From the NCBI GenBank assembly GCA_950295325.1, contig OX485807.1, positions 41,630,440 through 41,694,439 of the forward strand: DNA of 64,000 nt, written 5' to 3'. The position numbers and the translations under genes are program-made. Under the pieces are notes generated by a model. The model ran no database searches. It was given only the letters and a program-made list of their open reading frames with translations, and was not told where the DNA came from. Of this stretch, positions 11,366-21,485 are shown piece after piece (within the stretch, counting starts at the first letter, position 1; the number at the start of each line of letters is the position of its first letter). The stretch comes from Polytrichum commune. Its lineage: Eukaryota; Streptophyta; Polytrichopsida; Polytrichales; Polytrichaceae.

Positions 11366-14300
11366 ATGGCTATGGCGCCCACGCCGGCTGTGCAGAGACT
11401 GTACGACGTGTGTAAGAAGGCGTTCACGTCATTGGGAGTGCCTTCGGAATCGCAAGTGCAAAGCGTGCGTACCATCCTAGGTGCGTATCTGCTGCCCGCT
11501 TTTAATCTCTTTGGCCGCTACTACCACTGTTAAAATTCGTCTGCAAGCGGACGGGGGCAAGTGTTCTGTGCCTTCTTTACTGGGTCAATTGCGGGTCGTA
11601 TTTTGAGCTGAGAGTAGTTATGGATGGAGCGGCACATATATGGAGGGAGGGTGTTTCGTACGACTGCTGGTGTTTCAAAGAATTGATTTATGTGCGTAGA
11701 GCGGGCATGAGGATAGGCCCGAATGTTCACACTTTCCATGCCAATCTTTGGAGGGTTCCATAAAATTGCAATCACATCGCATGCCATGCCTTTCGTGACA
11801 GAGGCTTTGTGAATATTTTGAAGGGCTTCGCGAATTGCAATCGCATAGTCCCAAGTTTTGGTGGCAGAGGCTTTGTGAATGCGAGGACATGAAAATCTGT
11901 TCTTTGAGTGAGCAGGAGGATAAGCCCAACTGTTCACAATTGCCATGCCAATCTTTGGAGGGTTTCATGAAATTGGAATCACATAGTCTACCGTGCCTTT
12001 CGTGATAGAGGCTTTGTGAATATTTTGAAGGGCTTCGAGAATTGCAATCACATAGTATACCTTATGGTCCGTGGCTTTGAAGGGCTTCAGGAATTGCAAT
12101 CACGTAGTAGCCAACTTTTTGGTGGCAGAGGCTTTGTGAATACGAGGAAAGGAATTTCTGTGCGTTGAGTGAGCAGAGGGATAGCCCAACTGTTCACACC
12201 TGCCATGCCACTCTCAAGGGTTTCACGAATTGCAATTGCATGGTGGCAGAGGCTTTGTGAATCCGAGGAAAGGCCTTTGAAGTCCAGGGAAGCTTGTTCG
12301 GAGGTAGAGGTCGTATAGTAATAAAAATATGTGAACCGGAGGTTGGTTGGAAGAGTTAGGGCAATTGCGAATTTGTTAAGTGGAGTAGTAAAATTTGTGA
12401 TGATTTCTGGGAGATTAATGTGAGAAAGGACTGGCTGGTGGTTGCAGACACTATCAGGCCAAGTGATGTGGGACTTGGAGATGTAGAACAGCAAAACCGT
12501 GGGTTTGGTGACGATGGCCAAGGCGAGTGGCGATCAATACTGCCGAGATGGGCACCCCCTATTAGCTATCTCCATCTTTATGAGTGTGAACTCTTCTCGG
12601 TAAGAAACTTCTGCAACAATCAGGTGCAACAATGAAATAGAGGTCATGGATTACTAAGGCATCAGGTCATTCCAATTGTGGAATAATGCTCCAGAATTAC
12701 AAGGCTATGGAATTGCTTCTGACTCCTCAATCATTTGAATACCTATTTGGAGGCGCCCAAATGAACACCTAGCCTCTTCGCTTAAGGATTGTTTGAGGTT
12801 TAATTGCTCTGTTTAGGCATGTCAATTTTGCATCAGCAAAATAATTGATCGGTTTCCACCTTGAGTGCGATACACTCCGATATGATTCATTGGATCAATG
12901 GACTCAACATGCTTTTAATAACCTATAATCAGTGTGATATGGATTCTTCATGATCAATGTCTCCCAGTCATCCAAATTAGTTTGTTGAAGCTGATTGGGA
13001 GGGTGGGTTGGTGGTATTTGTTTGTGAAGATGGGGATCTTCTGCCTTCCTACTTCAGCAACTATACCTCTTCACAACCACCCAGGCATGACAGTTCTTAG
13101 TCGGCTTCTTTATGGCTCTATGCACGTTAGGGCTTACGACTGGGTGGACCCGGACGATGAGAGACGAAACTCCGATCCATCATTACGTATGACATCCTTC
13201 CTGATTGTCTATTGGAGTTGCTTTGTTATCACATTCTTCCCATTTCCTCTCTGTACATTACCTGAATTATTTCTCAAAAGGATGATCCTCTTCCTGTTTT
13301 GCTGGTGCTGAACATATAAGGAACTAAGATGTCATCGATCTTACTGAACCCAGATATATTTTCAGACTATATTTTCAGAATTCCTGATCCATCAATGCGT
13401 ATGACATCCTTCCTGATGTCTAATGGAGTTGCTTTTATATATGACATTCTTCCCATTCTGCTCTTTACCGGTTCCTCCTCCCTCTTTGTGAAATGACCTA
13501 AATTATTTTCTCAAAAGGGTGGTCCTCTTTCTGTTTTTGCCAGCGTTGATGAACATATAATAACCTAAGATGCTGTCCATTTTCTGAACACAGATTTATT
13601 TTCAGATTATACTTTGCAAAATGTTGACTCTCAGTTGAATTTACTGTCCTTCCTGTGGTCACTGTAGTCAAGATTTGTCAGTATAGGATGCTTGTACAAA
13701 GATTGACCTAATATTGACCACAGCAACTGTCAATTTAATCTGCGTCCAAAGATTGAACATTCTAATGCGGTAATATGCTACCAATTGAAGAGGCTTTGTC
13801 CACATTGTTTTGTATACTACAGAGCTTTGTGTTAAAACTTCTTTGCAACAGGGGTTCATTGTGGTTTAGGGGAACAGACATTTGCAGCAATGATTGTGGT
13901 TAATCAGCTGAGATGTCCTAGAATGTATGCTCTAGCACAATAGAGTTATCTTTTAACTCAACGGCAGTCTTGGTTGGGAATTGGTTGTTTTGCATACAAA
14001 CTTTCCATGTTTGTTAAGTTTTTGGTTCATGAATGGAGTTAGTGTGGAAGTTTGAATGAAGGACATTCTATATTGGTTCATTGTGGGCCAAACTTATTTT
14101 GGTATGCCAAGGGGTGCTAAAATGAGTTCAGCCCTCAATGAACCAAAATAGGTAGCTCTTTATTTAAATTCAAAAACTACCTCCCAAGCGTGCACCACAA
14201 ACGGAATGCAATATCAAAGAAATCATTGATGTTGTATGCAAAACAACCAATGGAAGACCATAGGGGGCGAACTCCCGACGAAAAGTCCCATTCGAGTTAA

Positions 14301-15668
14301 AGGATAATATCATTTTGTGGTTTTATGTTGATATTATTGTGAACAAGTTACTGAGGAATAACTTGAATGGGATTGTAAACCATTGCAGCTCGTCAAGCCA
14401 AGTTGGTGGTGGACCATGTGCTATCAGACCCAGCTTCAACTGAGGTACTGTACCCCATGTCAGGAGGTAACATACATGCCTTCACTGCTGTCACTCCATG
14501 TGCTGTGCTGGATGTGCTGGCACCACCATACTCATCATCAACCGGTCGACATTGTACATATTATCGAACCACGGCAAATACTGGTGAGTATTATTAATCA
14601 TGAAATTATTAGCTTTTTGGAAATGTCATTGGTTAGCCTTGTTGGCACTTCAGTTTGTTCATTTCTGTTTATGTATAATGTAGAGGGGTCTTAAATGGTT
14701 ACGTTTTCCAACTAGCCCTCTTCTCCTTGGAGATCAAACATGTGATCAGCACAAAATGGTTAGCAAAGCCAAATTGATGCCATAGCCACTTCCTCATAAC
14801 TTTTTGACCTCATACGAATATGTGATTCATTATCAAGGTGAAGATTCCCGTGCTCATTAAATGGTCATATAGGTCCCTCCAATTATGTCGACTATTGAGC
14901 CTGCAATTGTTATCATATTTTGAGCAAGTAGTCCAATCTCAAACACATGTCTTTTTCGTTCTTGGAGCCACACCTGACCGCATACCATTCGAAATAGGTG
15001 TCTAATCAAGATAAGTAATTGAATTAGGCACGTGCACCTTAATGTCAATGGGAATTGATCTCTAGTTCCAGGCACTCTGGTTGCTATTCCAGCTACATAG
15101 TGGAATGACCTTCCTGGATGTTCCAATTTTCATGATACAAGAGAAAAATGTCCATGTGACTCTTTTATGCTACTACATCAGACTACACCTACTTCTGACC
15201 CTTATTCAAAAGCGATCTCTACAGGTTCTTGCCAAAAATGAACACAGTTTGATCATGAGGTCCTCGGGTTGGTTTTGTACACACCTATAATCAACACTTT
15301 GAAATTAAATACTTGACTCGTAGGGTGCCCAAAATTACATGCTAAAATGTGTTGGATCTCTTTCAATTACCAATAAGACCCAACAGAAAATTAATGTAAT
15401 CTACTAATAGTATCTGTGATCAAATGCTCAAAAGGACAATAATAGGTGCATTTGTCAAAGTATAGATCTGTTTTCAAATTTTCTGGTGTCTTCCATTCCC
15501 ATAATCCTTGTGAGGCAAAGTGGCTGCTGATCAGGTGTGGCTGGAGGGTTTCAACAAACCGATGGTGAATCAGATGAGCTAAGGTTTGAATGGCTAGAAT
15601 ATTTCATCCCACCCGAAGACTTTGTAGTGCAAAGGGGTCATTATGAAGGCCCCAGGATTGCTGTATGA
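11366..15668 (+). CDS. PCO: Plant cysteine oxidase (N-terminal cysteine dioxygenase)
   Basis: Five coding exons: 11366-11480, 12448-12599, 13030-13186, 14389-14583, 15535-15668 (TGA). All introns are GT-AG and the frame is kept throughout, giving 250 residues, within the usual PCO length. PCOs are Fe(II) cupin thiol dioxygenases that oxidise N-terminal Cys of substrates such as ERF-VII factors, feeding the Arg/N-degron pathway as oxygen sensors. Visible evidence: helical start [13 protein letters not shown] (8-20); [20 protein letters not shown] (71-90); cupin ligands in [10 protein letters not shown]104 and H106; third ligand H171 in GGNIHAFTA. Residues matching D176, Y182 and C190 of Arabidopsis PCO4, as I recall them, are D183, Y189 and C197 (GRHCTYY). 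The C-terminus [17 protein letters not shown] is family-typical. The start is the first in-frame ATG after a TAG at 11333; a second ATG lies two codons on. The less conserved 201-224 region is the least certain part. Confidence 0.93.
11720..12275 (+). repeat. Imperfect direct repeats inside PCO intron 1
   Basis: About three imperfect copies of a 200-260 bp unit. Recurrent words are TGTTCACA..TGCCATGCCA (near 11725, 11930, 12190), GGCAGAGGCTTTGTGAAT, and TTGAAGGGCTTCG.GAATTGCAATC. The unit itself has internal sub-duplications. Wholly intronic, so the protein is unaffected. Confidence 0.75.
13174..13620 (+). repeat. Tandem duplication spanning the PCO exon 3 / intron 3 boundary
   Basis: Two copies of roughly 212-230 bp. 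The first starts in the last codons of exon 3 (GATCCATCATTAC|GTATGACATCC); the second starts at about 13386 (GATCCATCAATGC|GTATGACATCC). Both continue through TCCTTCCTGAT, TTCTCAAAAGG and GAACATATAA. The duplication carries a second copy of the 5' splice site, with GT at 13399 versus the inferred real donor at 13187. Confidence 0.8.
13977..14255. mobile_element. Fold-back (hairpin) element in PCO intron 3
   Basis: The outer arms are TTGGTTGTTTTGCATACAA (left) and the complement TTGTATGCAAAACAACCAA (right). The inner arms are GGTTCATTG.GGGC (left) and GCCC.CAATGAACC (right), closing on a few-base loop near 14115. Nearly the whole 280 bp can fold on itself, as expected of a hairpin MITE or small-RNA precursor. 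TSD not resolved. Confidence 0.65.
14689..15003 (+). repeat. Dispersed repeat family, copy in PCO intron 4
   Basis: Homologous to 25797-26167 and 29886-30210: GGTCTTAAATGG, then AGCCC.CTTCTCCT, ATGGTTAGC, GCC.TAGCCACTTCC, TATCAA.GTGAAGATTC.CGTGCTC, and (shared with the 25.8-kb copy) AAACA.ATGTCTTTT..GTT. Class unknown; no TIRs or coding frame seen. Confidence 0.6.
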
Positions 15669-17130
15669 GTTCCCACAAGGACCACATTGTGTCATCAACC
15701 CACGATTGCTGGTCTCTTTCTTGGGTGAAGAAAGACAACACGGTTTCCCTTCTTATCTTGTGAAATCAGCTCATTTAGAGGCTCTGAGTGAGTGCTGGTG
15801 ACAAAGGGAAATAATACTCTTAAACGTCACACAGCCAGCTGTTTCTATTTTAGAGGATCTCTCATCAACTATATGATTCTGTATGCCTTAAATGTACACG
15901 TTATGACAAAAAGAAAGTAGCAGTGAGGTGGGTTAGTTCATTGGAGTGAAATGCCTAAAATCTGCTTGTACTGCAAGCTGCTGCAAGCTGCTCGTAGTTC
16001 ATTATTATCCTTCAACAAGTTTGACTGCTGAAAACTTGGAAGTTTACTAGGGTTCTCACCATTTGAGCTAACTGTGTATATTTAAGGATCTCAGTGATAC
16101 TGATTTGTAAGCCATCCTTTGGGGCTTTCCAGTCTATTTCCTTTTTGTCAAGGCAAACTACAAAGCGCACTCAATTTTTAATGTGCTCCATGATGTTCAA
16201 GCCATGTTGCAGGGCAACATAGGGGTTGTGATTTTGTGCTGCTAAAGTGAGTAGTTAGGTTTCTAAATCACATATTCTGCTCAGAGCCTATAAGAATTTG
16301 TATATATTTTGATATGAAAGCTTGGTTGGGGGGGGGGGGGGGGGGATAATGTCTCTGCTTTTTAATGCAAATCACTTTTGGTACCACTTACACTTACTCC
16401 ACAAGTACCACAAGTGTATGATATCTTGTTTTTCCAGCACTCGTTAAAAGGTTTGCCAAAGTTCTACAATTATACAGATCTGTGTTGAGTCATGATATCC
16501 TAGGGATTGGTGTCCTTGACATGTATATGAACTAATCCATTATGGATGAAGAAGCTCTAGTAAAAAGTTGGTGGTCAATTTGTTTTGAATAAGGAAACAA
16601 TGTAGTACTAGGCAGTCTCAATTCTCTCTTCCAATTGGATTGGCAAGTTAATATTAGTTGTCATCTCATAAAGGCCAGTCCACTCCATTGCTCTATGGAA
16701 TTAGCCTTGACACCATCTTGGCATACTAATCCCATAAGCCTTTTGGCTTCCTAGACTTTAAAACCAATGTCATTTCATTTCATACCAACTAGGCTAATAT
16801 GGGATCTTATGATGTCAATTTCATAGTCAAATACTCAAAAGATGATCATTTTCATACTATATAGTAATTTCCCTACATTTTCACCTTCCTAATGGATGAG
16901 TTTATGCCAACACCTCAAATCCCAACAAGAGGGAATTAAATATCATATATGAATGTACCTTTCATCCACCCAACATTAATCAAATTCTATATTTAATTTT
17001 TAATTCTAAAGAAACTACTATTTTATTTTATTTTGAACTTGACCTATAGGTTTGTACCTAACTCATCTCAAATGACCTCAACTAGACTAACTCCATAACA
17101 TTACTTAGCTCCTTGGTTGTATTATGTAGG
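15669..17130 (+). other. PCO 3' flank and gene-free sequence
   Basis: The first several hundred bases are unique-looking and likely include the PCO 3' UTR, but I cannot place the polyadenylation site. An 18-nt G run lies at 16328-16345. From about 16600 to 16800 there is a dispersed repeat related to 35485-35680 and to minus-strand copies near 39.5 kb and 57.6-58.1 kb (shared AAGTT.ATATTAGTTG..A.CTCAT). Confidence 0.5.
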
Positions 17131-17975
17131 GATCATGTATCGGTTTAGAATAATTCTCCCTTACTTCTAGACTGCCCCATGTATGGGGAGCACTCAAGTT
17201 GTGCATTATGGAGTTTCCGATAAGCAGATATGGATTCAAGAGTTTTTTAACTGCGGTCTCGTCATGTGGAAAGAGAACATCATCTAACTGCTTAGCAATG
17301 TTAAGTTTGGGTCTTTGAAGCCCATTCTAGTGTCAAATGAACCCTAAAAAATGTAAATACCATTTCAAGGCTTTTATATCAGATGAATTTGTAGACGTAC
17401 GCTAGAATGCGTATTCCGTGGTGATCATGTATCAGTTTAGAATAATTCTCCCTTTTTCTAGGATTCCCCATATATGAGGAACACTCATGTTGTGCATTGT
17501 GGAGCTTCCGTCAAGCAACTATGGATTCATGAGTTTCTTAACTGCGGTCTCTATATGTGGAAAAAGACCTTCATCTAACCACTTGGCAATATTATGTCTG
17601 GGTTTGTGAAGCCCATTCTAGTGTCAAATGAACCCTAAAAAACGTAAAAATACCATTTCAAGGCTTTTACGTCAGATGAATTTTTAGACGTACGCTCGAA
17701 TGCATATTCCGTGGGGATCATGTATCAGATTAGAATTAATACTCCTTTATTTCCAGGACTCCCCATTTATGAGGAGCACTCGGGCTGTGCATTGTGGAGT
17801 TTCTGATACGCAACTATGGATTCATGAGTTTCTTAACTGCGGTCTCTATATGTGGAAAAAGACCATCATCTAACTGCTTAGCAATGTTGTGTCTGGCTCT
17901 GTGAAGCCAATTCTAGTGTCAAATGAACCCTAAAAAAACGTAAATACCATTTCAGGGCTTTTACGTCGGATGCAT
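17131..17975 (+). repeat. 292-bp tandem repeat, about 2.9 copies
   Basis: The word GATCATGTATC starts copies at 17131, 17423 and 17716 (spacings 292 and 293). Each has TTTAGAATAATTCTCC, GAGCACTC, TTAACTGCGGTCTC and a conserved AAATGAACCCTAAAAAA..GTAAATACC stretch. The array ends near 17975, where the third copy diverges. The open frame crossing it (17878-18291, minus) is a by-product. Confidence 0.9.
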
Positions 17976-18147
17976 TTGGAGAGGGACACTCACAACGTGA
18001 TAACTCCCCTCCCACCATGGATCCCATGCTTAGCCGATTCCTGAAAGCCTTTGCACCTTTTCTTAACTTACACACCCTAGGCAAGAAAGGCTGTGGTTCC
18101 ACAGTGGACGAATCTGCATGGATCTGCCCTTGCATTGCCACCGACAA

Positions 18148-18572
18148 AGGTAGAAATACCATAACCCTTGAAAATAAGGCGATTTTATCGCATTGAAGAT
18201 CTGGTCTGACAATCATGAGATAATTTTTAAAGATAGACGAGAAGGATTCATGAAGAATGCAAGTTGTTTCATATTTTTCTACTTTATACAAAAATTGTTA
18301 TAATTTTTCAAAGTGGAAAGTTGTCCAATCCCCTACTCGTTCACTAGATTCTCCCTACACCGAACACGGTAATCCGCATTTCCATACAGAAGATCGCCTA
18401 AATCGGTTACCTCATGAGTACATTAACACTTGACTCCCATTGGCTACACTAAGTGTACACGCATTGAGGTTGTTGCCGAGCCATGATCCGTTTTAGAAAT
18501 GGCACTTCACCATTATGACGGCGGTCTAGTACACGGCTAGAGGGTGGTTAACGGGTTATGGTATTTCTACCT
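18148..18572 (+). mobile_element. 425-bp TA-target TIR element, copy 1
   Basis: Ends AGGTAGAAATACCATAACCC and the complement GGGTTATGGTATTTCTACCT. Right flank TA; left flank AA, a presumably mutated TA. Same family and length as 25371-25794 and 36315-36739. No coding capacity. Confidence 0.82.
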
Positions 18573-19226
18573 TATCGCCCTATGAAAACCTCACTTCATT
18601 AAATTCACCAAACCAGTTTTCATGTTTCCACAGTGGTCCCTGCCCACCAGTGTTCAAGATTAAAGTCTCAATGCCCTTCAAACGCGATTTGACCCTTCAA
18701 AATATTCCTCTCTTAAAACAACCCTTCAAAACGCAACTCCAAATTGGGAATGAGGACATCACTTGAAGTCCTCAATATAATGTGCCCGCCACAAGAACCA
18801 ACAAGCGTAGGACATTGTCACCACAAGAAATGGAGTTAGATGGTTGATTTTTAATTCTTCACATTGTATTGGAAACATGTATCATATGATTCATGCACAA
18901 GTTTAATATGAGTTTTGTATTTCAATTCTATGTTCTTGGATTGACGTCTTGGATTTGAACCAACATTTCAACTAAAGGACTAGTTTTTGATATCCCTTCA
19001 AAATGAAACTCATGTGAGGGCTTTAGTCTTGAACAATGTTGCCTACCTGGGGAAGATAATAATGCCATAATAACTTCTACCGGTATACGCGGATATACAG
19101 AAGTAGAAAAAAAACCAACATGTTTTGTTCGCACTGGGCACTTCTGAACGACACTGGGTGTTTAGTGACGTATGGTATTTTATGTCACCATGGTAACTTT
19201 TTGGATGACGCTTCTTATGAATAAGT

Positions 19227-19458
19227 GAACCTTGTGGCGGGACACCCAAAATACACTGGTTGAACCTTAAAGCCCGTGTCGACGTTAAAAATGGTCAGTT
19301 GAAGGCAATCGAAGCGGCGTTGAGATTATCTCGACGCCCTGTACACGCTCTGGTGTTCGAAGTTGGTTCTTATTTTCAATCACTTACAACCACGAAACCA
19401 ATAACCAAGGAGCGAGACTCTAATTTATTTGGGACAGCAGTGTCCCGCCATAAGGTTC
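19227..19458 (+). mobile_element. 232-bp TIR element (family copy 2), nested
   Basis: Ends GAACCTTGTGGCGGGACAC and GTGTCCCGCCATAAGGTTC are inverted repeats. The reverse orientation of the 231-bp element at 593-823. The host sequence without it is seen at about 27001-27026 (complement), which defines the insertion point. The exact TSD is ambiguous because GTGAAC recurs at the junctions. Confidence 0.72.
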
Positions 19459-19478
19459 AGGTGAACAAATATTGTCAT

Positions 19479-19511
19479 GGATGGATGGATGGATGGATGG
19501 ATGGATGGATG
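19479..19511. repeat. (GGAT)n microsatellite
   Basis: About eight ATGG units. The homologous element at 26.7-27.1 kb has only one or two, so this is a local expansion. Confidence 0.95.
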
Positions 19512-20295
19512 AGTGCCTCCGTTGGCCAAAACTCTCCCTTCTCTTGTCAGCAACTTGTGATCAAATGTTGTCATGGATGTGTGAAGTTTGGATGGAAAAT
19601 CACTAGGTAAGTGACAGTTATTGCAACGTTGTAAATCTATAACACCCCCCCCCCCAAAAAAAAAACAAACAAAATCCAAGGAATGACAAATAATGTTGGG
19701 TTAACATTTAGTGTTGGTGACACTATATTGCGGTCAAGCAATTCGTCTTGAGCAAGACCATTAGAATTGGTGACATTGAATATCATATTTAGTGTAGTTA
19801 TCTTGGGTTTTGTTCACAACATGGGGTTTGCAAAAGCAAGGTTACGACATGGCGCCTCCACACCTGTTTGAAGTTATCACGGCTCATTTACATACCGTTG
19901 TTTTGCATTCTACCGTCTTCACATCAGAAAATCTTTCTTCCTCGGCTTTAGGGTTGAGCGATCCAAGCAAAGAAAAACTAGCAAAGAAACGCAAACATTT
20001 GTGCCAAGAGTCTGAGAAGATTGTAGCTAAACCAGGGGTCTCAAGGCTGTGGCTAGCTTGTGCAAAATGTTTGTTAAATCCTCACTTTTCTTAGATTTTG
20101 GTTACTCTTTCTAAACTCACAGTGGCATGAAGAATTTCATGATACCTGGTGGATTAATACGTATATGTGAATGATAACCAAGGCAGACCACATAGGATTG
20201 GACATGGTGCCACGTAGGATTGGGTTTTATTTGTGTTTCAGATGTGAAGTGCCACTTAGTTAACGTCATGTTTGTGATACGTATTTCTCATTACC

Positions 20296-20842
20296 CAGAC
20301 ACTACAAGTCAATAAACACACCCAGTTTTTCATATTGACCAACGCAGGCAACCTTAACAACAAACCACCCGAACAAACAATCCCGGATGGGCTCCTTAAA
20401 TGCACATGCCCATAAACAACATGCTAATGCCGAGCTAAAGTAAGACCGGATATCTTATGCATAATCGGAGCCTTAAACCAAACCCAAACACCTATATCAT
20501 CCTCTCCCACGTTCACAGTCCAATTCATTGAATTCACATACTGCCACGACAAATTCCCCGACCAAGCCCTCACACATAAACATATCAACTATGACTCACT
20601 AATTAACACCATACAAAACAAGGGATGGAAAACTAACCCCCTCATTACCATCACAGTCGGAGTAAGAGGGGCTATACATGAACATTCCATAAATAAACTT
20701 GCCAATCTACAAACCCAAAATCCATCATTAACCACCCTCATGAAAAAACATACACCAGAATGCCATCAAATATCTCACCTACCTCGTCCTAAACAAAAGA
20801 AAACTCGACAATGAACAAACACTTGTACCCCCACCCCAATAA
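20296..20842 (+). pseudogene. Decayed AC-rich retroelement ORF fragment (C-terminal, RT-type polyprotein)
   Basis: The plus strand becomes strikingly A/C-rich, with A/C third positions unlike the neighbours. With about four frameshifts and two stops one reads LTNAGNLNNKPPEQTIPDGL, then RPDILCIIGALNQ, then TVQFIEFTYCHDKFPDQALT, INYDSLINTIQNKGWKTNPL, ITITVGVRGAIHEHS, and in another frame NAIKYLTYLVLNKRKLDN, ending at TAA 20840-20842. The phrase order resembles, from memory, the tail of reverse-transcriptase-bearing retroelement proteins, but I cannot name the clade. No catalytic RT box (YxDD) lies in this fragment. Coding bias across frames argues that it was once a gene. Confidence 0.5.
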
Positions 20843-21190
20843 ATTGGGATAATTAGTAGACCTTCAAAGCCCACCTCCCAAAGGAGGCATAACACCTCAT
20901 GTTGCATCACGATACACGTGATCATCATTAGGCCAACAGGCTCACATTCATGCCGGTACTTAGATATGGGCATTATTTTTATTTTATTTGTGAATTGCTC
21001 TGGTAAAGAACACTTCAAACTGTAATAGTGAAGAAGGGATGACATGCATGACATGAGTATGAAAACTAAAGTTGACGAAATTATTATACAATTGTCATTG
21101 CATATTCTTGTTTGAACGGCCTCTCCCAAACTTGGAGGAAGGAGGAGGAACAGTTTCTTGCTTTAGATTCCTTTTTGAAATGCCATAGAG

Positions 21191-21407
21191 CAGTGTTTGG
21201 AGAGGTTTTTGGGCATCATCGGTCGAGATCCTAGTGTTTTCCAAGTGTCTTCCAAGTCCAACCGGTTGCATGGTGAAATCTTTTGGTTTTTCTTCATTAA
21301 TTTGAGATATATATGCACTACTTTCCTCTAAAATGATGGGTAATCTTCCTGAAGTCTTGAACTTCAACCGGTTTATTTGTAATTGGCAGCCAATTCTTCT
21401 TGTTCGT
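21191..21407 (+). mobile_element. AACCGGTT-family element, 217 bp, 10-bp TSD
   Basis: Begins CAGTGTTTGGAGAGG and contains TCCAAGTCCAACCGGTTGC and GAACTTCAACCGGTTTATTTG. Flanked by TGCCATAGAG (21181-21190) and TGCCATGGAG (21408-21417), a 10-bp TSD with one mismatch. Confidence 0.78.
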
Positions 21408-21485
21408 TGCCATGGAGTGGACGTCACTATATGTTGTTGATGTTGTGGGTCACAATACTATACCTAGTCTCCATAGATTAGAGAT

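Larger units (their letters stand above)
19152..19794 (-). mobile_element. CACTAAT-type TIR element, interrupted by a second element
   Basis: Homologous in reverse orientation to the uninterrupted element at 26720-27081. The right end ATATCATATTTAGTG is followed by TA; the left end CACTGGGTGTTTAGTGAC is eroded. Beyond the homologous sequence it holds a 232-bp insertion (19227-19458) and an expanded GGAT microsatellite. Shared internal words include TTATGTCACCATGGTAACTTTTTGGATGAC and AATAATGTTGGGTTAACATTT, each seen as complement at 26.8-27.05 kb. Confidence 0.6.

Noticed and set aside
13399-13400. Second GT as the genuine PCO exon 3 donor
   Set aside because: It shifts the frame and adds a stop before exon 4; the 13187 donor joins in frame to the conserved exon 4.
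16328-16345. Long G run (and C/G runs near 5313, 29861, 38911, 43131, 46587, 47568)
   Set aside because: Homopolymer lengths are often unreliable in assemblies; no functional claim is made.
17878-18291. 137-codon minus-strand frame
   Set aside because: Spans the junction of the 292-bp tandem repeat and a 425-bp TIR element; not conserved in sister copies.
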